Positions 46,678 to 56,270 of a stretch of DNA of 64,000 nt are shown here, piece by piece. Each line of letters opens with the position of its first letter. The first letter of the stretch is position 1. The position numbers and the translations under genes were made by a program. The stretch comes from Terriglobia bacterium (lineage in GTDB: Bacteria; Acidobacteriota; Terriglobia; UBA7540): positions 86,032-150,031 of the forward strand of contig DASTAW010000021.1 in NCBI GenBank assembly GCA_035712365.1, in the 5' to 3' direction. Below the pieces are notes generated by a model that worked only from the letters and a program-made list of their open reading frames with translations, had not been told where the DNA came from and did no database searches.

Positions 46678-46702
46678 GGGGGACCGATATCTTCGGCCCC
46701 CC
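46678..46702 (-). terminator. Rho-independent terminator of the TonB-receptor gene
   Basis: GGGGG and CCGA pair with TCGG and CCCCC around a TATCT loop. On the minus strand the hairpin is followed by TTCTTTTTTTC. It lies about 30 bases past the receptor stop. Confidence 0.85.
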
Positions 46703-46733
46703 AGAGGTGATATTTGCAGTGCTCGAGTATCAG

Positions 46734-49700
46734 CTAAAAGGTGACTCGAGCGCTGAACTCGAACTGTCGTGGATCAATGCCCTCACGAGCAAAGTTGACG
46801 GTCCCCTGACCACTGGTAATCTGGCCGAAATTGCTCCCGTTGCAGCCGCTGCCCGCTCCAGACGGGATGGTGCCGCAACTGGCAACCGGATTACTAAAGT
46901 GCGGGGTATTGGTGAAGTTAAGGGCCTGAGCGCGGAACTCCAGTCCGAAGCGCTCCGTCAGCTTGAACTTTCGCGTGAGGGCCGCGTCCATGTTGAAGAG
47001 GTGCGGTCCGTGGAGCACGTAAAATGCGGACGTACCAAAGCGCTGCGTGTCAATCCCACTGAAGCAGGCCGGGTCAAACCACTGTTCACCGGCGCCGACG
47101 TTCTTCGGATTGCTGATGCTGCTGCACAAGCGGTCGGGGCGCTGCGCGTTGCCCGATGCATTCAACGAGGTCCCGTCCGCCGTCATCTGGAAGGGCAGCC
47201 CGGAAACCGAGCTGATCAGTCCGCTAGCCTGCCATCCGCCGAGGACTTTCCCGGCGAAGCCTGTCTTTTCGAAGCGATGGCCGGCGCCGAACGGAGACTC
47301 CGCAATGAACGTTGCCTCCAGATTCTGGGGACGGTCCGAGGGAGCCAATCCGTGATTGAGGTCGTAAAAGGCAGGCGCGGGAATATATAGCTGACTCTTT
47401 TCGTCGAACCCTACGGTCCCTCCAGCGCTGCCCGATTCGCCGATCGTCTTGGACCATGTATAGGCCAGGCTCGCGTCAAAACCGCTGGCCCAGTGGTGCC
47501 TCATCGTCGCCTGCAGTGAATCATAATGCCCGCTGTAAATGGGTGTGACGATGGAGGTTCCGCCGGTCCGGCAGCCAAGATTCGTAGTGGCGGCGCTGGG
47601 GCACAGCGCCTTATTGCTGCCGTTAAAGTTATAAGGCTGGCTGGCATTGCCGCCGCAGTTGGTGCCGGGCGTGCAGCCAGCAGGGGTGATGGGGGTTTGA
47701 ACGTTCAGATTTTCCACTCCGAGCTGGTTGATGATTCGCGTACCTACGTAGCCGACCGAAGCAAGCCAGCCTCCCGGCAATTGTCGCTCAATCACAAAAT
47801 TCCACGACTGAATGTAACCCCGTTTCACGTGGTCCGTTGCCGTCACCAGGTTCACATTGCCGGGAATCGGGTTTGAGGCGCTCGTCAAGCTGGGCAGCGG
47901 CGGCGCCAGGACGCCTACCGGAAGGGTCCCGCCAGACCCGAAGCAGAAGGAGGCGAAATCGGTGCACTCCCCGGCAGGCGTATTCTGCAAACTCGCCGTG
48001 TCAAACGCACCGGCGGCCGTCAGGGAATTGGGCGTACCCTCATTCAGCGGAATCAAGATGGGGTAATTCGTCCGCAGGTTGTCCATGATGTTAAAAGGTT
48101 CATAGCTCATGCCGTATCCGGCGCGAATGACTGTGGAGTTCGTGGCCCGGTAAGCGAGACCGATGCGCGGAGAGAAATACTTGCCACCGACCGTAGTTCC
48201 GCAACCGATCGGGTTCCCGCCTTCGCCGCAGTTTAGCATCAGCCCGTTGGAAAAATTATAACGCTCAACGCCGGCTGGGGTTCCAGCTCGAGTGGGAAAC
48301 GGATAGTATTCCCACCGGACGCCGTAGGTGGCGGTCAGCTTATGCGTGACCTGATACGTGTCGCCAACATAAAGCGCGTACATGTGAGTGACCGTGTGGA
48401 AAAAGTCAGGAAGCTGGATGTTCCTGCCCCAGGCGTTGTCGAGGCCGAGGAGGAAGCTCCCGATGTCATTGTAGTTGTTGGAGGAGCTGGTCTTGCCTTT
48501 ACTGCTGCAATTGCCGCACTGGGTAGTCCCGGTCCCGAACCCGAACCCGCCCGAGGCGGGCCAGGTGGTGCCGCCGGCGTTCCACTCCGGTTGCTGCTGG
48601 TTAAGGTGCTGGATTCCGATTGCACCGCCAAAACGGACCGAGTGGCTGCCGTGGATCCAGTTGGCGTTGCCGCTCCAGGAAAACTGCGGATCATCGCGGA
48701 AGTAAGGCATGAAGTTGTGCTGCGTACCCATGACGGCAAAGCCAGTGATGCTGAAGGTAGGCATGCTGCCCTCGAACGGCCGTGGGCCGTTCGTGCCCGG
48801 AATGCCCAGGGCCTGTCCCTCATCTTTCGCAAGATCAAGTTGCTGGGAATTGATGACCTGGCGCGTCATACCGAAGCTGCTGTCAATCACAAAATTGGGC
48901 GTAGCCACGTAGTTGCCGGTCGCGCTAAAGGTGATTGTATGTCCGTTCGCCATGCCCTCATTGCCGAGGAACCCGCTCGCCTGGGGTCCCCCGAGCGGCG
49001 TACCGAAAATCGTAGGGTTAAGCGTCCCGAAGCTCAGATAGCCGATGTGGCCGTACATCGTGAATTTATCGGTGGCGTTCCAGTTGATCTTGTCGTCCGT
49101 CGTGATTCGGTTAAAGTGGACGTCTTCCGCGCCCAGGTAATTATTTGAAACCGAAGTGCTGCTGGTGCTGGTCAGGTTCGGCTGTGGCAACATGTTGAGC
49201 AGCGCCGTTGCGGTGGGACTGATGCGGCTGGTTGGAATGACGTTCGGGCACTGAGTGAAGCCGCTGCCTAAAAGGACGCTGCCTGGATCACCCGCGTTGC
49301 AGACGGAGTTGAAAGTGCTGGGGTCGCCCGAATTATTGGTGGCAAAGATCGGCGTTCGATTGTTGCCGTTTGAAGCTCCTGTTGTGGGATCGTAAACAGC
49401 GTCCGGATCGGTCTTGGTAACGCCATCGGCGGCGCCTGCCAGTCCTCGCTCGTCGCCTAACCGCATCGCCGCATCGGGAATAGTGTTTACGCTCGTCGCG
49501 TACTGATAATCGCGCGTGAATTCAACGTTGGAGAAGAAGAAGAGCTTGTTTTTCTTGATGGGTCCACCGAAGCTCGCCCCAAATTGGTTAAAAACGTCCT
49601 TGGGAACGGTTGTTTGCTTTAGTTGGGGCGCGAAGAAGGGCAGGGCCTCAAGAGCACTGGTGTAATTGTATTCGTACGCGTCACCGTGGAACTGGTTGGT

Positions 49701-50498
49701 CCCGCTCTTGATTTGCACGTTGGCAGAGGCGCCTCCGGCAAAGCCCTGATCAATATTGTAATTGTTGGTACTGACGTTGACGGTCTCAATAGCGTCAGAA
49801 GAAGGGATATACGAGGAATCTTCCGGCACCCAGATGTTCCACTGTGTAACGCCATCCACTTGAATGGTGTTGCCAAAGTCGCTTCCACCGTTCGTGTTGA
49901 ATGCCAGGGAACGAGTGGGATTGGTCGCAACGGAGTGCGAGCTCGCCGGCGGAGTGACGCCCGGAAGCGATTGAAACAGATGTTCGAAATTGTTGCCGGG
50001 CGCCATGGGAATGTTTTGGATCTGAATAGAGCTGAGATCATGATGGACGTCGGCCCGGTCGGTCTGCAGCATGGCAGCGCTGGCGCTGACCTCCACCGTC
50101 TGGTTCACAGCCCCGATCTCGAGCGTGGCATCAACACGGGTAACGGTGTTGATGACCACAGCGACATCGTTCCTTGAATAGGATTTGAAACCTTTGGCTT
50201 CGATCTTGACAGTGTATGTGCCTGCTGAAAGGGTGGCTATCGTGTAACCGCCGCGTGAATCGGTCTGCACCTGCCGGGTGAGGGCGGTTTGGGCCTGGGT
50301 GACCGTAACAGTCGCTCCGGGGACGACGGCGCCGGTGGGGTCTTTAACGTTCCCAACCAGTGTTCCGTAAAGGACCTGGGCCGTCCCATTTCTTGGAACA
50401 GCGAGAAAAAGTGTAAATACAATAGCCGTAAGCAGGAGGCTGCGGAATGCCGGGGACGCCTCCCAACTGCTCTTGGAACCGTTACCAATCATGGCCAT
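46734..50498 (-). CDS. Oar-like TonB-dependent outer-membrane receptor
   Basis: The protein has 1254 residues: a signal peptide (to about residue 40, NGTAQ), a carboxypeptidase-regulatory-like beta domain (about 42-130; GTLVGNVKDPTGAVVPGATV), a plug-like region (about 135-290; IQVDGVTQWNIW) and a long beta-barrel ending in phenylalanine (FEFSARVTF), as outer-membrane proteins do. Such Oar-type receptors are expanded in Acidobacteriota and are thought to import oligosaccharides or other large compounds; the ligand is unknown. The frame begins ATG-GCC-ATG behind AAGGAGG, and the second ATG has the better spacing. A divergent lacI-type gene and leader half-sites suggest sugar-linked control. Confidence 0.92.
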   Translation of the reverse strand: MAMIGNGSKSSWEASPAFRSLLLTAIVFTLFLAVPRNGTAQVLYGTLVGNVKDPTGAVVPGATVTVTQAQTALTRQVQTDSRGGYTIATLSAGTYTVKIEAKGFKSYSRNDVAVVINTVTRVDATLEIGAVNQTVEVSASAAMLQTDRADVHHDLSSIQIQNIPMAPGNNFEHLFQSLPGVTPPASSHSVATNPTRSLAFNTNGGSDFGNTIQVDGVTQWNIWVPEDSSYIPSSDAIETVNVSTNNYNIDQGFAGGASANVQIKSGTNQFHGDAYEYNYTSALEALPFFAPQLKQTTVPKDVFNQFGASFGGPIKKNKLFFFSNVEFTRDYQYATSVNTIPDAAMRLGDERGLAGAADGVTKTDPDAVYDPTTGASNGNNRTPIFATNNSGDPSTFNSVCNAGDPGSVLLGSGFTQCPNVIPTSRISPTATALLNMLPQPNLTSTSSTSVSNNYLGAEDVHFNRITTDDKINWNATDKFTMYGHIGYLSFGTLNPTIFGTPLGGPQASGFLGNEGMANGHTITFSATGNYVATPNFVIDSSFGMTRQVINSQQLDLAKDEGQALGIPGTNGPRPFEGSMPTFSITGFAVMGTQHNFMPYFRDDPQFSWSGNANWIHGSHSVRFGGAIGIQHLNQQQPEWNAGGTTWPASGGFGFGTGTTQCGNCSSKGKTSSSNNYNDIGSFLLGLDNAWGRNIQLPDFFHTVTHMYALYVGDTYQVTHKLTATYGVRWEYYPFPTRAGTPAGVERYNFSNGLMLNCGEGGNPIGCGTTVGGKYFSPRIGLAYRATNSTVIRAGYGMSYEPFNIMDNLRTNYPILIPLNEGTPNSLTAAGAFDTASLQNTPAGECTDFASFCFGSGGTLPVGVLAPPLPSLTSASNPIPGNVNLVTATDHVKRGYIQSWNFVIERQLPGGWLASVGYVGTRIINQLGVENLNVQTPITPAGCTPGTNCGGNASQPYNFNGSNKALCPSAATTNLGCRTGGTSIVTPIYSGHYDSLQATMRHHWASGFDASLAYTWSKTIGESGSAGGTVGFDEKSQLYIPAPAFYDLNHGLAPSDRPQNLEATFIAESPFGAGHRFEKTGFAGKVLGGWQASGLISSVSGLPFQMTADGTSLNASGNAQRPDRLCSSISNPKNVGAGEQWFDPACFSGIDTQRFGTSAFYVLHGPHLFNMDAALTRKFKLTERFGLEFRAQALNFTNTPHFSNPVASCGTIPSGAGSGCNGSNFGQITSGQGTVNFAREGIDPRQFEFSARVTF

Positions 50499-50532
50499 AA
50501 TCCTCCTTAACTAACCGCTTTTTCAGTCGGAA

Positions 50533-50551
50533 TTCAGGTCAGTTGCCTGAA
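50533..50551. promoter_or_regulatory. Inverted repeat TTCAGG-N7-CCTGAA, candidate operator
   Basis: This perfect 6-bp inverted repeat lies 35 bases upstream of the receptor start, in its leader. Its half-site recurs in the 50565-50599 repeat. It could be a site for the neighbouring LacI-type regulator. Confidence 0.4.
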
Positions 50552-50564
50552 CCGGATTGGGACC

Positions 50565-50599
50565 CTTCAGGCTACACAGAGATAAGCCCTTGCCTGAAG
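50565..50599. promoter_or_regulatory. Inverted repeat CTTCAGGC-N19-GCCTGAAG, candidate operator or hairpin
   Basis: This perfect 8-bp inverted repeat has the same half-site as 50533-50551. In RNA it would form a hairpin in the receptor leader, so control could act on either DNA or RNA. Confidence 0.4.
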
Positions 50600-50689
50600 A
50601 CGTTTACCCCTTCCACGTCTGCTCAGTTTTAATTGAATGATGTAAAGAAAGTGCCCAAAAACCCGACGCCATGCGAGTCGAACACGCGA

Positions 50690-50719
50690 CTTATACCAGT
50701 GGTGTTTATGGTTTGTCAA
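50690..50719 (-). promoter_or_regulatory. Sigma-70-type promoter of the TonB-receptor gene
   Basis: On the minus strand TTGACA (50714-50719) and TATAAG (50690-50695) are separated by 18 bases: full and 5/6 matches to consensus. Transcription would start near 50683, leaving a leader of about 185 bases with the half-site repeats. Confidence 0.72.
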
Positions 50720-50887
50720 GCTAAATTTGGAACTGTAACCAAAAGCTCTCTATTACGTCTAAAGCCTTTCTGTGAAAAAGTACTATGATGAGGGGCATCC
50801 GTTCGAACCGCGCGTACATCGCAGTAGCTTGAGACGAGGCAACTTAAAAGCCCGGTTGCCGGTCCTTCAAGGGAGGGATTGCAAGAG

Positions 50888-51955
50888 GTGAACCAACTAC
50901 GCACCCCAGCTACTATCCGTGACGTGGCCCGCCAGGCTGGCGTGGGCATCGGGACCGTTTCTCGAGTTCTGAACGGAGGAGCACAGGTCAGCCGCGCTAC
51001 CCAGGAACGCGTCGCGCTGGTAATTCGCCGCCTCGGGTTTCGGCCTAACGCCCAGGCGCGCCGGATCCACAGGAAGCGATCTGAAATTGTCTGTTTCCTG
51101 TTGAGTAACCGGTCATTCCCCAATTCTTTCCACGCTCGCATCCTTCAGGGTGTTGAGGACTGCGCTCGGGAACTGAAGCAGCACATCCTTTTCGCTGCCG
51201 TACACTACGACGCCACGACTCCCCCCCACCACATCCCTCTCCCCTCCATTCTGGAAGAGCGGGGCCTGTTCGACGGCTTGATCCTGGCCGGAACAAACTA
51301 CCCAAACTTCCTGACCCGAATTCAGAAATTGCAGGTGCCATTCGTCGTTTTCGGCAACAACATCTTTGACTTTAAGGGAGACAAATACTTTGACCAGGTG
51401 GGGTTTGATGGTCTCCGGGGCGAATATGAAGCCGTCCGCTATGTGGTCAGCCAGGGGCACCGCAAGCTTACCTTCGTGGGCGATCTCACCTACCCCTGGG
51501 TCCGGAACCGCCATGCCGGTTTCGTAAAAGCATGTCATGAAGCCAAAATCAAACCGGATTCGATTACGAATCCCCGGCCGTCCGGATTTGTGGACTATGG
51601 AGAATGGGCGTGCGACCTGGTCTTGTCTCGCAAGCCGTTGCCGACGGCGGTGATGGCGGTAAATGACGAAGTGGCATTCGGGTTGTGGCGATCATTCCGC
51701 CGCCGCGGCATTCGCGTCCCGGACGACATCAGCCTGACGGGCTTCGACGATCGTGAGGAAGCCCTGCTTATGGATCCGCCCCTGACCACGGTGCGCGTCC
51801 GAAAAGAGGAGATTGGCCAGGTATGCCTGCGCACGCTTCTCGAAAGGCTCCACCACCCGGAAATGGCTTTCCTGGAAAAGACGCTTGCAACGGACCTGAT
51901 TGTTCGCGAGACAGTGGCCCAAATTGGGTCCCGGAGCAAGGGTCCGGCCAAATAA
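50888..51955 (+). CDS. LacI-family transcriptional regulator
   Basis: The protein has about 355 residues: an N-terminal LacI helix-turn-helix (TIRDVARQAGVGIGTVSRVL near 8-27) with the hinge helix RPNAQARRIHRK, then a periplasmic-binding-protein-type effector domain (about 62-340; GFVKACHEAKIKPDS, AVMAVNDEVAFGLWRSFRRRGIRVPDDISLTGFDD). Members usually repress sugar-uptake genes and release DNA on binding a sugar. The start is either GTG 50888 or TTG 50879, behind GGGAGG. It diverges from the TonB-receptor gene 380 bases away, whose leader carries repeated half-sites, so that receptor is the likeliest target. Confidence 0.88.
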   Translation: MNQLRTPATIRDVARQAGVGIGTVSRVLNGGAQVSRATQERVALVIRRLGFRPNAQARRIHRKRSEIVCFLLSNRSFPNSFHARILQGVEDCARELKQHILFAAVHYDATTPPHHIPLPSILEERGLFDGLILAGTNYPNFLTRIQKLQVPFVVFGNNIFDFKGDKYFDQVGFDGLRGEYEAVRYVVSQGHRKLTFVGDLTYPWVRNRHAGFVKACHEAKIKPDSITNPRPSGFVDYGEWACDLVLSRKPLPTAVMAVNDEVAFGLWRSFRRRGIRVPDDISLTGFDDREEALLMDPPLTTVRVRKEEIGQVCLRTLLERLHHPEMAFLEKTLATDLIVRETVAQIGSRSKGPAK

Positions 51956-52113
51956 TCGCTTCTGGGTACGGGATTATAAGCGGAGACCCGTACTCCGGCG
52001 CAGCGTAGCAATCCGGTCTACGCTGATCTTGTGCTATTTTTCCTTGGCGCTGGCGGGCCAAAGCCTACACCTGGAGGAGAGACGGCCACGTTCCGCATTG
52101 CCTCCGCAGAGTC

Positions 52114-53535
52114 TCAGCGTCCGCCAGGATTGTTTTCCAGCGTCTTAAGGTCCCGATCAATGCCCGGAAGCAGTTGAATTTGCTCCTTCGCTACCGCGTC
52201 CGTACGGGCTTTCTTCAAATAAGCCAGCGCGTTAGGAGAGTCGCCGGCTCGGGCGTAAGTGTTAGCAAGTGTGTAGAGATAAGTTGGAGTCTCGGCGTCG
52301 TCAGGCTCAAGAATCATTCGGAATTGCTCAATGGCGCCGGAGTAGTCCCCCTTGTCAACCAGTATCAGCCCGATATGAAAGCGCGCCAGCCGGTAATCGG
52401 GCTGGTCTTTGACCGCCTCGCGAAATTCTCCGAGGGCATCGTTTATGCGACCTTGCTGCTGAAGCAAAAAGCCAAGGTTATTGTGCGCCTCCGCGTAGAA
52501 AGGATCGCTTGCGATCGCATTCCGGAAGGCCTCCTCCGCTTCAGCGTATTTACCAAGCCCAAACATCAGGACCCCGTAATTATAATAACAATCAGACCGA
52601 TGGGGGTTCAGGCGGACGGCGATACGATATTGCTCCTCCGCCTTGGCGTATTCGCCGGTTCGCGCGTAAAGCTGAATCAGGTTTATATGCGGCTGCTCGA
52701 AGCTGGGATCGAGCTCAGTAGCCTTGACGTGCGCCTCGATCGCCCCCGCCAGATCGCCGGCCTGCTCGAGAGCCAGCCCGCGCTGCAAATAACTGAGGGG
52801 GGTCTGATCCAACTTTTGCACCGCAGCCCGCAACGGGTCCACTTCAGGCGGGTAGGTTGTCACATATTTGTGATAAGCCGCAAAGTGTTCACTCGCCTTA
52901 CCTGGTTGCCCGAGCTTCCGGTAAACCATTGCCAGAGCGTACTGTGCCCCACCATACTGAGGGAATAGCTCGATCGCTTTCTCCAGCGCCTGGGCGGCGT
53001 CCTCCGCTTTACCCTGCTGCATCTCAACCCGCCCTAGTCCGTAGTACGCTTCCGGGTTCCCGGAATATTTGCGGGTGATTGCCTCGAACAGTTCCCGGCT
53101 CTCGGGCAACCGCCCGAGCGAAAGAAAGCATTCCGCCAGGTTCAAAGTGGCGGGGAGGTAGTCTGGCCTGAGCTTAAGCGCCGCCTGGAACTCAGCCGCT
53201 GCGCCGCGGTAGTGTCCGAGTTTCATCTCAACGTACGCAAGATCGTAAGCCCATGAAAACGTTGAAGGGGAAAGCAAATGCGCGCGGCGGTAACATATCC
53301 CCGCCGCAGCAAACTGCTTGTAGGCGTCGAGCACCATCCCCAGCTTTCCAACGGCGTCAGGATCGTTTGGGCGAGCTAGCGCAGCGGCGTTTGCTTCGCG
53401 AATCTGAGCGTTGACGCCGGGGAAAGTGTTCGAAAGATCAAGCTTGGGCAGCGGCGGCAGGGTTGCGGCATACGCATTGATCGCTGCACTCCAAAGCATC
53501 GCGAGTACAACCAGCGCATTACGCCCGGCCATCAT
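52114..53535 (-). CDS. Secreted TPR-repeat protein (about ten TPRs)
   Basis: The 473-residue protein has a signal peptide (about 1-23, AINAYAA) and TPR units through most of residues 60-460 ([55 protein letters not shown]). No catalytic domain is visible. It is convergent with the lacI-type gene and stands alone. The role is unknown. Confidence 0.82.
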   Translation of the reverse strand: MMAGRNALVVLAMLWSAAINAYAATLPPLPKLDLSNTFPGVNAQIREANAAALARPNDPDAVGKLGMVLDAYKQFAAAGICYRRAHLLSPSTFSWAYDLAYVEMKLGHYRGAAAEFQAALKLRPDYLPATLNLAECFLSLGRLPESRELFEAITRKYSGNPEAYYGLGRVEMQQGKAEDAAQALEKAIELFPQYGGAQYALAMVYRKLGQPGKASEHFAAYHKYVTTYPPEVDPLRAAVQKLDQTPLSYLQRGLALEQAGDLAGAIEAHVKATELDPSFEQPHINLIQLYARTGEYAKAEEQYRIAVRLNPHRSDCYYNYGVLMFGLGKYAEAEEAFRNAIASDPFYAEAHNNLGFLLQQQGRINDALGEFREAVKDQPDYRLARFHIGLILVDKGDYSGAIEQFRMILEPDDAETPTYLYTLANTYARAGDSPNALAYLKKARTDAVAKEQIQLLPGIDRDLKTLENNPGGR

Positions 53536-53774
53536 CCCTCGATTCTAGCGGAGCAAAGAGCCATGCCGTCAAGTGATATTCACCACTCCACCGGCTCATT
53601 GCCATGTCAACGTTGAAGGCGGGCAATGCCGTCCGCCGCCGGAACGGGACCGGCCATGGTTTTACATAAAATTAACCAGCGTTGCGCAACTGTGTTCGTG
53701 CTGATGGCGTCTATGCCAACGTATAATCCAAGCTTTGGCGGGCAGAGCTCCGGACGCCCGAAAGGAGAGACACC

Positions 53775-54251
53775 ATGATAAGGGAAGAAACCAGAAGGGC
53801 CTTCCACCTGGAAGACACTGCGTTACTGAAATGGCGGATGGGAGGGAGGGCCCAGAAGACAAAGAGCTTCCTCCTCGTCGCAGGCGCCATCCTTATGATA
53901 CTGCTGGGAATCAGGATGATGGCGGGCGCTGCCCTGCCACAGGATGGCGGCCAGCGGATGCGCGGGCCCATGACCCCTGAGGACCAACTGGCCCGGATGA
54001 CCAAGCAGTTGGATCTCACCGAGGAGCAGCAGGCCAAAATCAAACCCATCCTCGAGGAGCAACACAAGCAAATGATGGATCTGCGGCAGGATGCCTCCAT
54101 GTCCCGCCAGGACCGGTTTGCAAAATTCCGCGACATTCGGCAGAAGTCTCTTGATAAGATAAAACCGATCCTCACCGCCGAGCAGCAGCAGAAATGGCAA
54201 AAGATGCAGGAGGAGCGGAGGGGGAGACGCGGCAGGCCAATGCCAAATTAA
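53775..54251 (+). CDS. Membrane-anchored Spy/CpxP-like (LTXXQ) protein
   Basis: The 158-residue protein has a cytoplasmic N-terminus, a single membrane helix (about 30-50, LLVAGAILMILLGIRMM), then an extracytoplasmic helical domain with two LTxxQ-type motifs: LDLTEEQQAKIKPIL near 82 and ILTAEQQQKWQKM near 133. Spy and CpxP are periplasmic chaperones or stress sensors with these motifs. The ATG follows AAGGAGAG. DUF2844 and DUF3443 genes follow on the same strand, probably in the same unit. A second LTXXQ protein lies at 56271 on the other strand. Confidence 0.8.
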   Translation: MIREETRRAFHLEDTALLKWRMGGRAQKTKSFLLVAGAILMILLGIRMMAGAALPQDGGQRMRGPMTPEDQLARMTKQLDLTEEQQAKIKPILEEQHKQMMDLRQDASMSRQDRFAKFRDIRQKSLDKIKPILTAEQQQKWQKMQEERRGRRGRPMPN

Positions 54252-54341
54252 GGTTGACGACCGAAGCACTTTACTGGGAATATACTCTCCGCGCCGGGGA
54301 GTGGTAACAGGCTCCCAGCGCGGATGCCAACGGAGGTCTAT

Positions 54342-54785
54342 TTGAAGATATTTCTGGGTGCATTTGTGGTCTTGCTGCTGGGATGCGTTCCCAGTTTCGC
54401 GGTTCTTGGGCAGTATGAAAATTCAATCACCACAGACCAACAGCGCATGCGGGCACAGCTTCATGAGACGGCGCGCCAGGGGTATTCCGTCAAGGAACTC
54501 GGCACTGCTGACGGCAGGACTGTCCGCGAGTACGTTTCGCCCGCCGGACTGGTTTTTGGGGTCGCCTGGCAAGGGCCCACCATGCCCAACCTGCAGGAGT
54601 TGTTGGGTTCCTACTTCGAACAGGTGAAGCAGGCGCCCAGGCCGCGTCGCCTGCGCGGCGCTCCGCTGGTGGTCCGTGGAAAGGATTTCGTGCTGGTCAG
54701 CGGAGGCCACATGCGCTCCTTCCACGGGGTTGCCTATGCACCGAATCTGCTGCCCTCCGGCGTCCCGGCGGAGGTGGTGCGATGA
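54342..54785 (+). CDS. DUF2844-family secreted protein
   Basis: The protein has about 147 residues. A signal peptide (KIFLGAFVVLLLGCVPSFA) is followed by a domain with LHETARQGYSVKELGTADG and VREYVSPAGLVFGVAWQGPTMP, features of DUF2844. The cysteine in the leader is not in a clear lipobox. The start is placed at TTG 54342 because ACGGAGG precedes it and it begins the signal peptide directly; ATG 54324 is an alternative. Its stop overlaps the DUF3443 start (ATGA), and these two families are often neighbours. Confidence 0.82.
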   Translation: MKIFLGAFVVLLLGCVPSFAVLGQYENSITTDQQRMRAQLHETARQGYSVKELGTADGRTVREYVSPAGLVFGVAWQGPTMPNLQELLGSYFEQVKQAPRPRRLRGAPLVVRGKDFVLVSGGHMRSFHGVAYAPNLLPSGVPAEVVR

Positions 54786-56044
54786 AACTTTCACCAAGGT
54801 CGGCCGCTCGCCTCGCCCTGATTTCCCTGATGGCCGTAACCGCCCTGGCGCTTGCCGCTTGTGGCGGAAGCAGTTCCAGCTCCGGTTCCGGATCAAACCC
54901 TCCTCCGCCTCCCATCAACAACAACCAGGCGATTGAGGTCAATCTGGGCCCATTGAACGACTACCCCAACGGGATATTCACCACCGTGACCATCTGCGTT
55001 CCGGGCACTTCGAATTGCCAGAACATTCCGGATGTTCTGGTGGATACCGGGTCCGAGGGGTTGCGGTTGCTATCCTCCAAAGTCACTCTCCAGTTGCCGA
55101 CCATCGCCGACAACGGCAACAATGACCTCCAGGAATGCGTCGTTTTTGGCGATGGCTCCTTCAACTGGGGAGGGGTGGTCAGTGCGGACATCAAGCTGGC
55201 GGGAGAAATCGGGAGCGATGTTCCGATGCAGCTCATCGACAGTTCCAGCCCCACAAAGTTTCCCGTCCCCAGCGCCTGCCTGAGCGGTGGCGGCTCTGAT
55301 GCGAATACCGTGCAAGCGCTCGGAGCCAATGGCATTCTGGGAATCGGAAATTACCAGCAGGACTGCGGCTCATCCTGCGCCAACTCTGCCGTTCCGGGCA
55401 CCTATTATCTCTGCCCTGGTGGCGCCTGCTCGCCGGCCACTGTCCCCGTTAATTTCCAGGTGCAGAACCCGGTTTCGACCTTCCCGCAGGACAACAACGG
55501 CCTGCTCATCTCGTTGCCGTCCGTCCCCGATACCGGGGCGCCAACGGCTTCCGGCTCCTTAATCTTCGGCATTGGAACGCAAACCGACAACGGTATAGGC
55601 ACGGCTGAGATTTTGACGCTTAACCAATCTGGGGATATCCAAACGACCTATCAAAATGTGGCTTACAGCAGTTTTATTGACAGCGGGTCGAATGGGCTTT
55701 TCTTTCTGGACGCCACCACACTTGCCTCTGCCGGGATTCTGGATTGTCCGAATAATTCCAGCTTCTACTGCCCGGCCTCCACAGTGACCTTCACCGTCAC
55801 CAACTCGAGCCAGAATGGGACCTCCAATCAGGTTATGTTCGACATCGCCAACGCCGAACTTCTGTTCGCCGCCAATGGCGGGCAGAATGCCGCGTTCAAC
55901 AACCTGGGCGGCGGCACCGGCACCGGCCCCTCAACGGACAACGTCGATTTCGGCTTGCCCTTCTTCTACGGCCGAAATGTCTTTGTGGGGATTGAAAACA
56001 AAACCGGGCCCGGTGGAGTTGTCGGTCCCTATTGGGCTTATTAG
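54782..56044 (+). CDS. DUF3443-family lipoprotein, aspartic-protease-like
   Basis: The 420-residue protein has a lipobox signal (LALAAC, Cys near 27), a Ser/Gly/Pro-rich tether, and then two lobes. The first holds VLVDTGSEGLRLL near 86 and the second holds FIDSGSNGLFFLD near 298. Each follows a beta strand, as do the twin Asp-Thr/Ser-Gly motifs of bilobed pepsin-like proteases. DUF3443 has no established activity. The frame starts at ATG 54782 behind GGAGG and is coupled to the DUF2844 gene. It is most likely anchored in the outer or inner membrane, facing the periplasm. Confidence 0.83.
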   Translation: MKLSPRSAARLALISLMAVTALALAACGGSSSSSGSGSNPPPPPINNNQAIEVNLGPLNDYPNGIFTTVTICVPGTSNCQNIPDVLVDTGSEGLRLLSSKVTLQLPTIADNGNNDLQECVVFGDGSFNWGGVVSADIKLAGEIGSDVPMQLIDSSSPTKFPVPSACLSGGGSDANTVQALGANGILGIGNYQQDCGSSCANSAVPGTYYLCPGGACSPATVPVNFQVQNPVSTFPQDNNGLLISLPSVPDTGAPTASGSLIFGIGTQTDNGIGTAEILTLNQSGDIQTTYQNVAYSSFIDSGSNGLFFLDATTLASAGILDCPNNSSFYCPASTVTFTVTNSSQNGTSNQVMFDIANAELLFAANGGQNAAFNNLGGGTGTGPSTDNVDFGLPFFYGRNVFVGIENKTGPGGVVGPYWAY

Positions 56045-56091
56045 CTCTGGTCGAAATGCAGCATGGGCAGCTTGCAGTACTGCTCTGGCAC

Positions 56092-56178
56092 GTCATCCTG
56101 AGCGAAGCGAAGGATCTGCATTATTCTTGTCAGCGAAAAACAGCAGATGCTTCTCCCGCCTCGCGGGATCAGCATGAC
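56092..56178. repeat. Palindromic repeat family II, copy 1
   Basis: It begins GTCATCCTGAGCGAAGCGAA then GGATCTGC, contains CAGCAGATGCTTC, and ends CAGCATGAC. The outer ends are inverted repeats of each other. It lies between two convergent genes (DUF3443 and an LTXXQ protein), where it could act as a bidirectional transcript end. Confidence 0.75.
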
Positions 56179-56270
56179 GGGCAGACCTTTTCTGCAACCT
56201 CGTTGATTCGAACGGCGGAGCCCTGCCTTTGCAGGACCCCGCCCGGTTCTTGGTGAAGTGAGCTCAGTTT

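Noticed and set aside
51965..51993. Inverted repeat GTACGGG-N15-CCCGTAC past the lacI-type gene as a terminator
   Set aside because: The arms are perfect, but the loop is long and no T-run follows on either strand.
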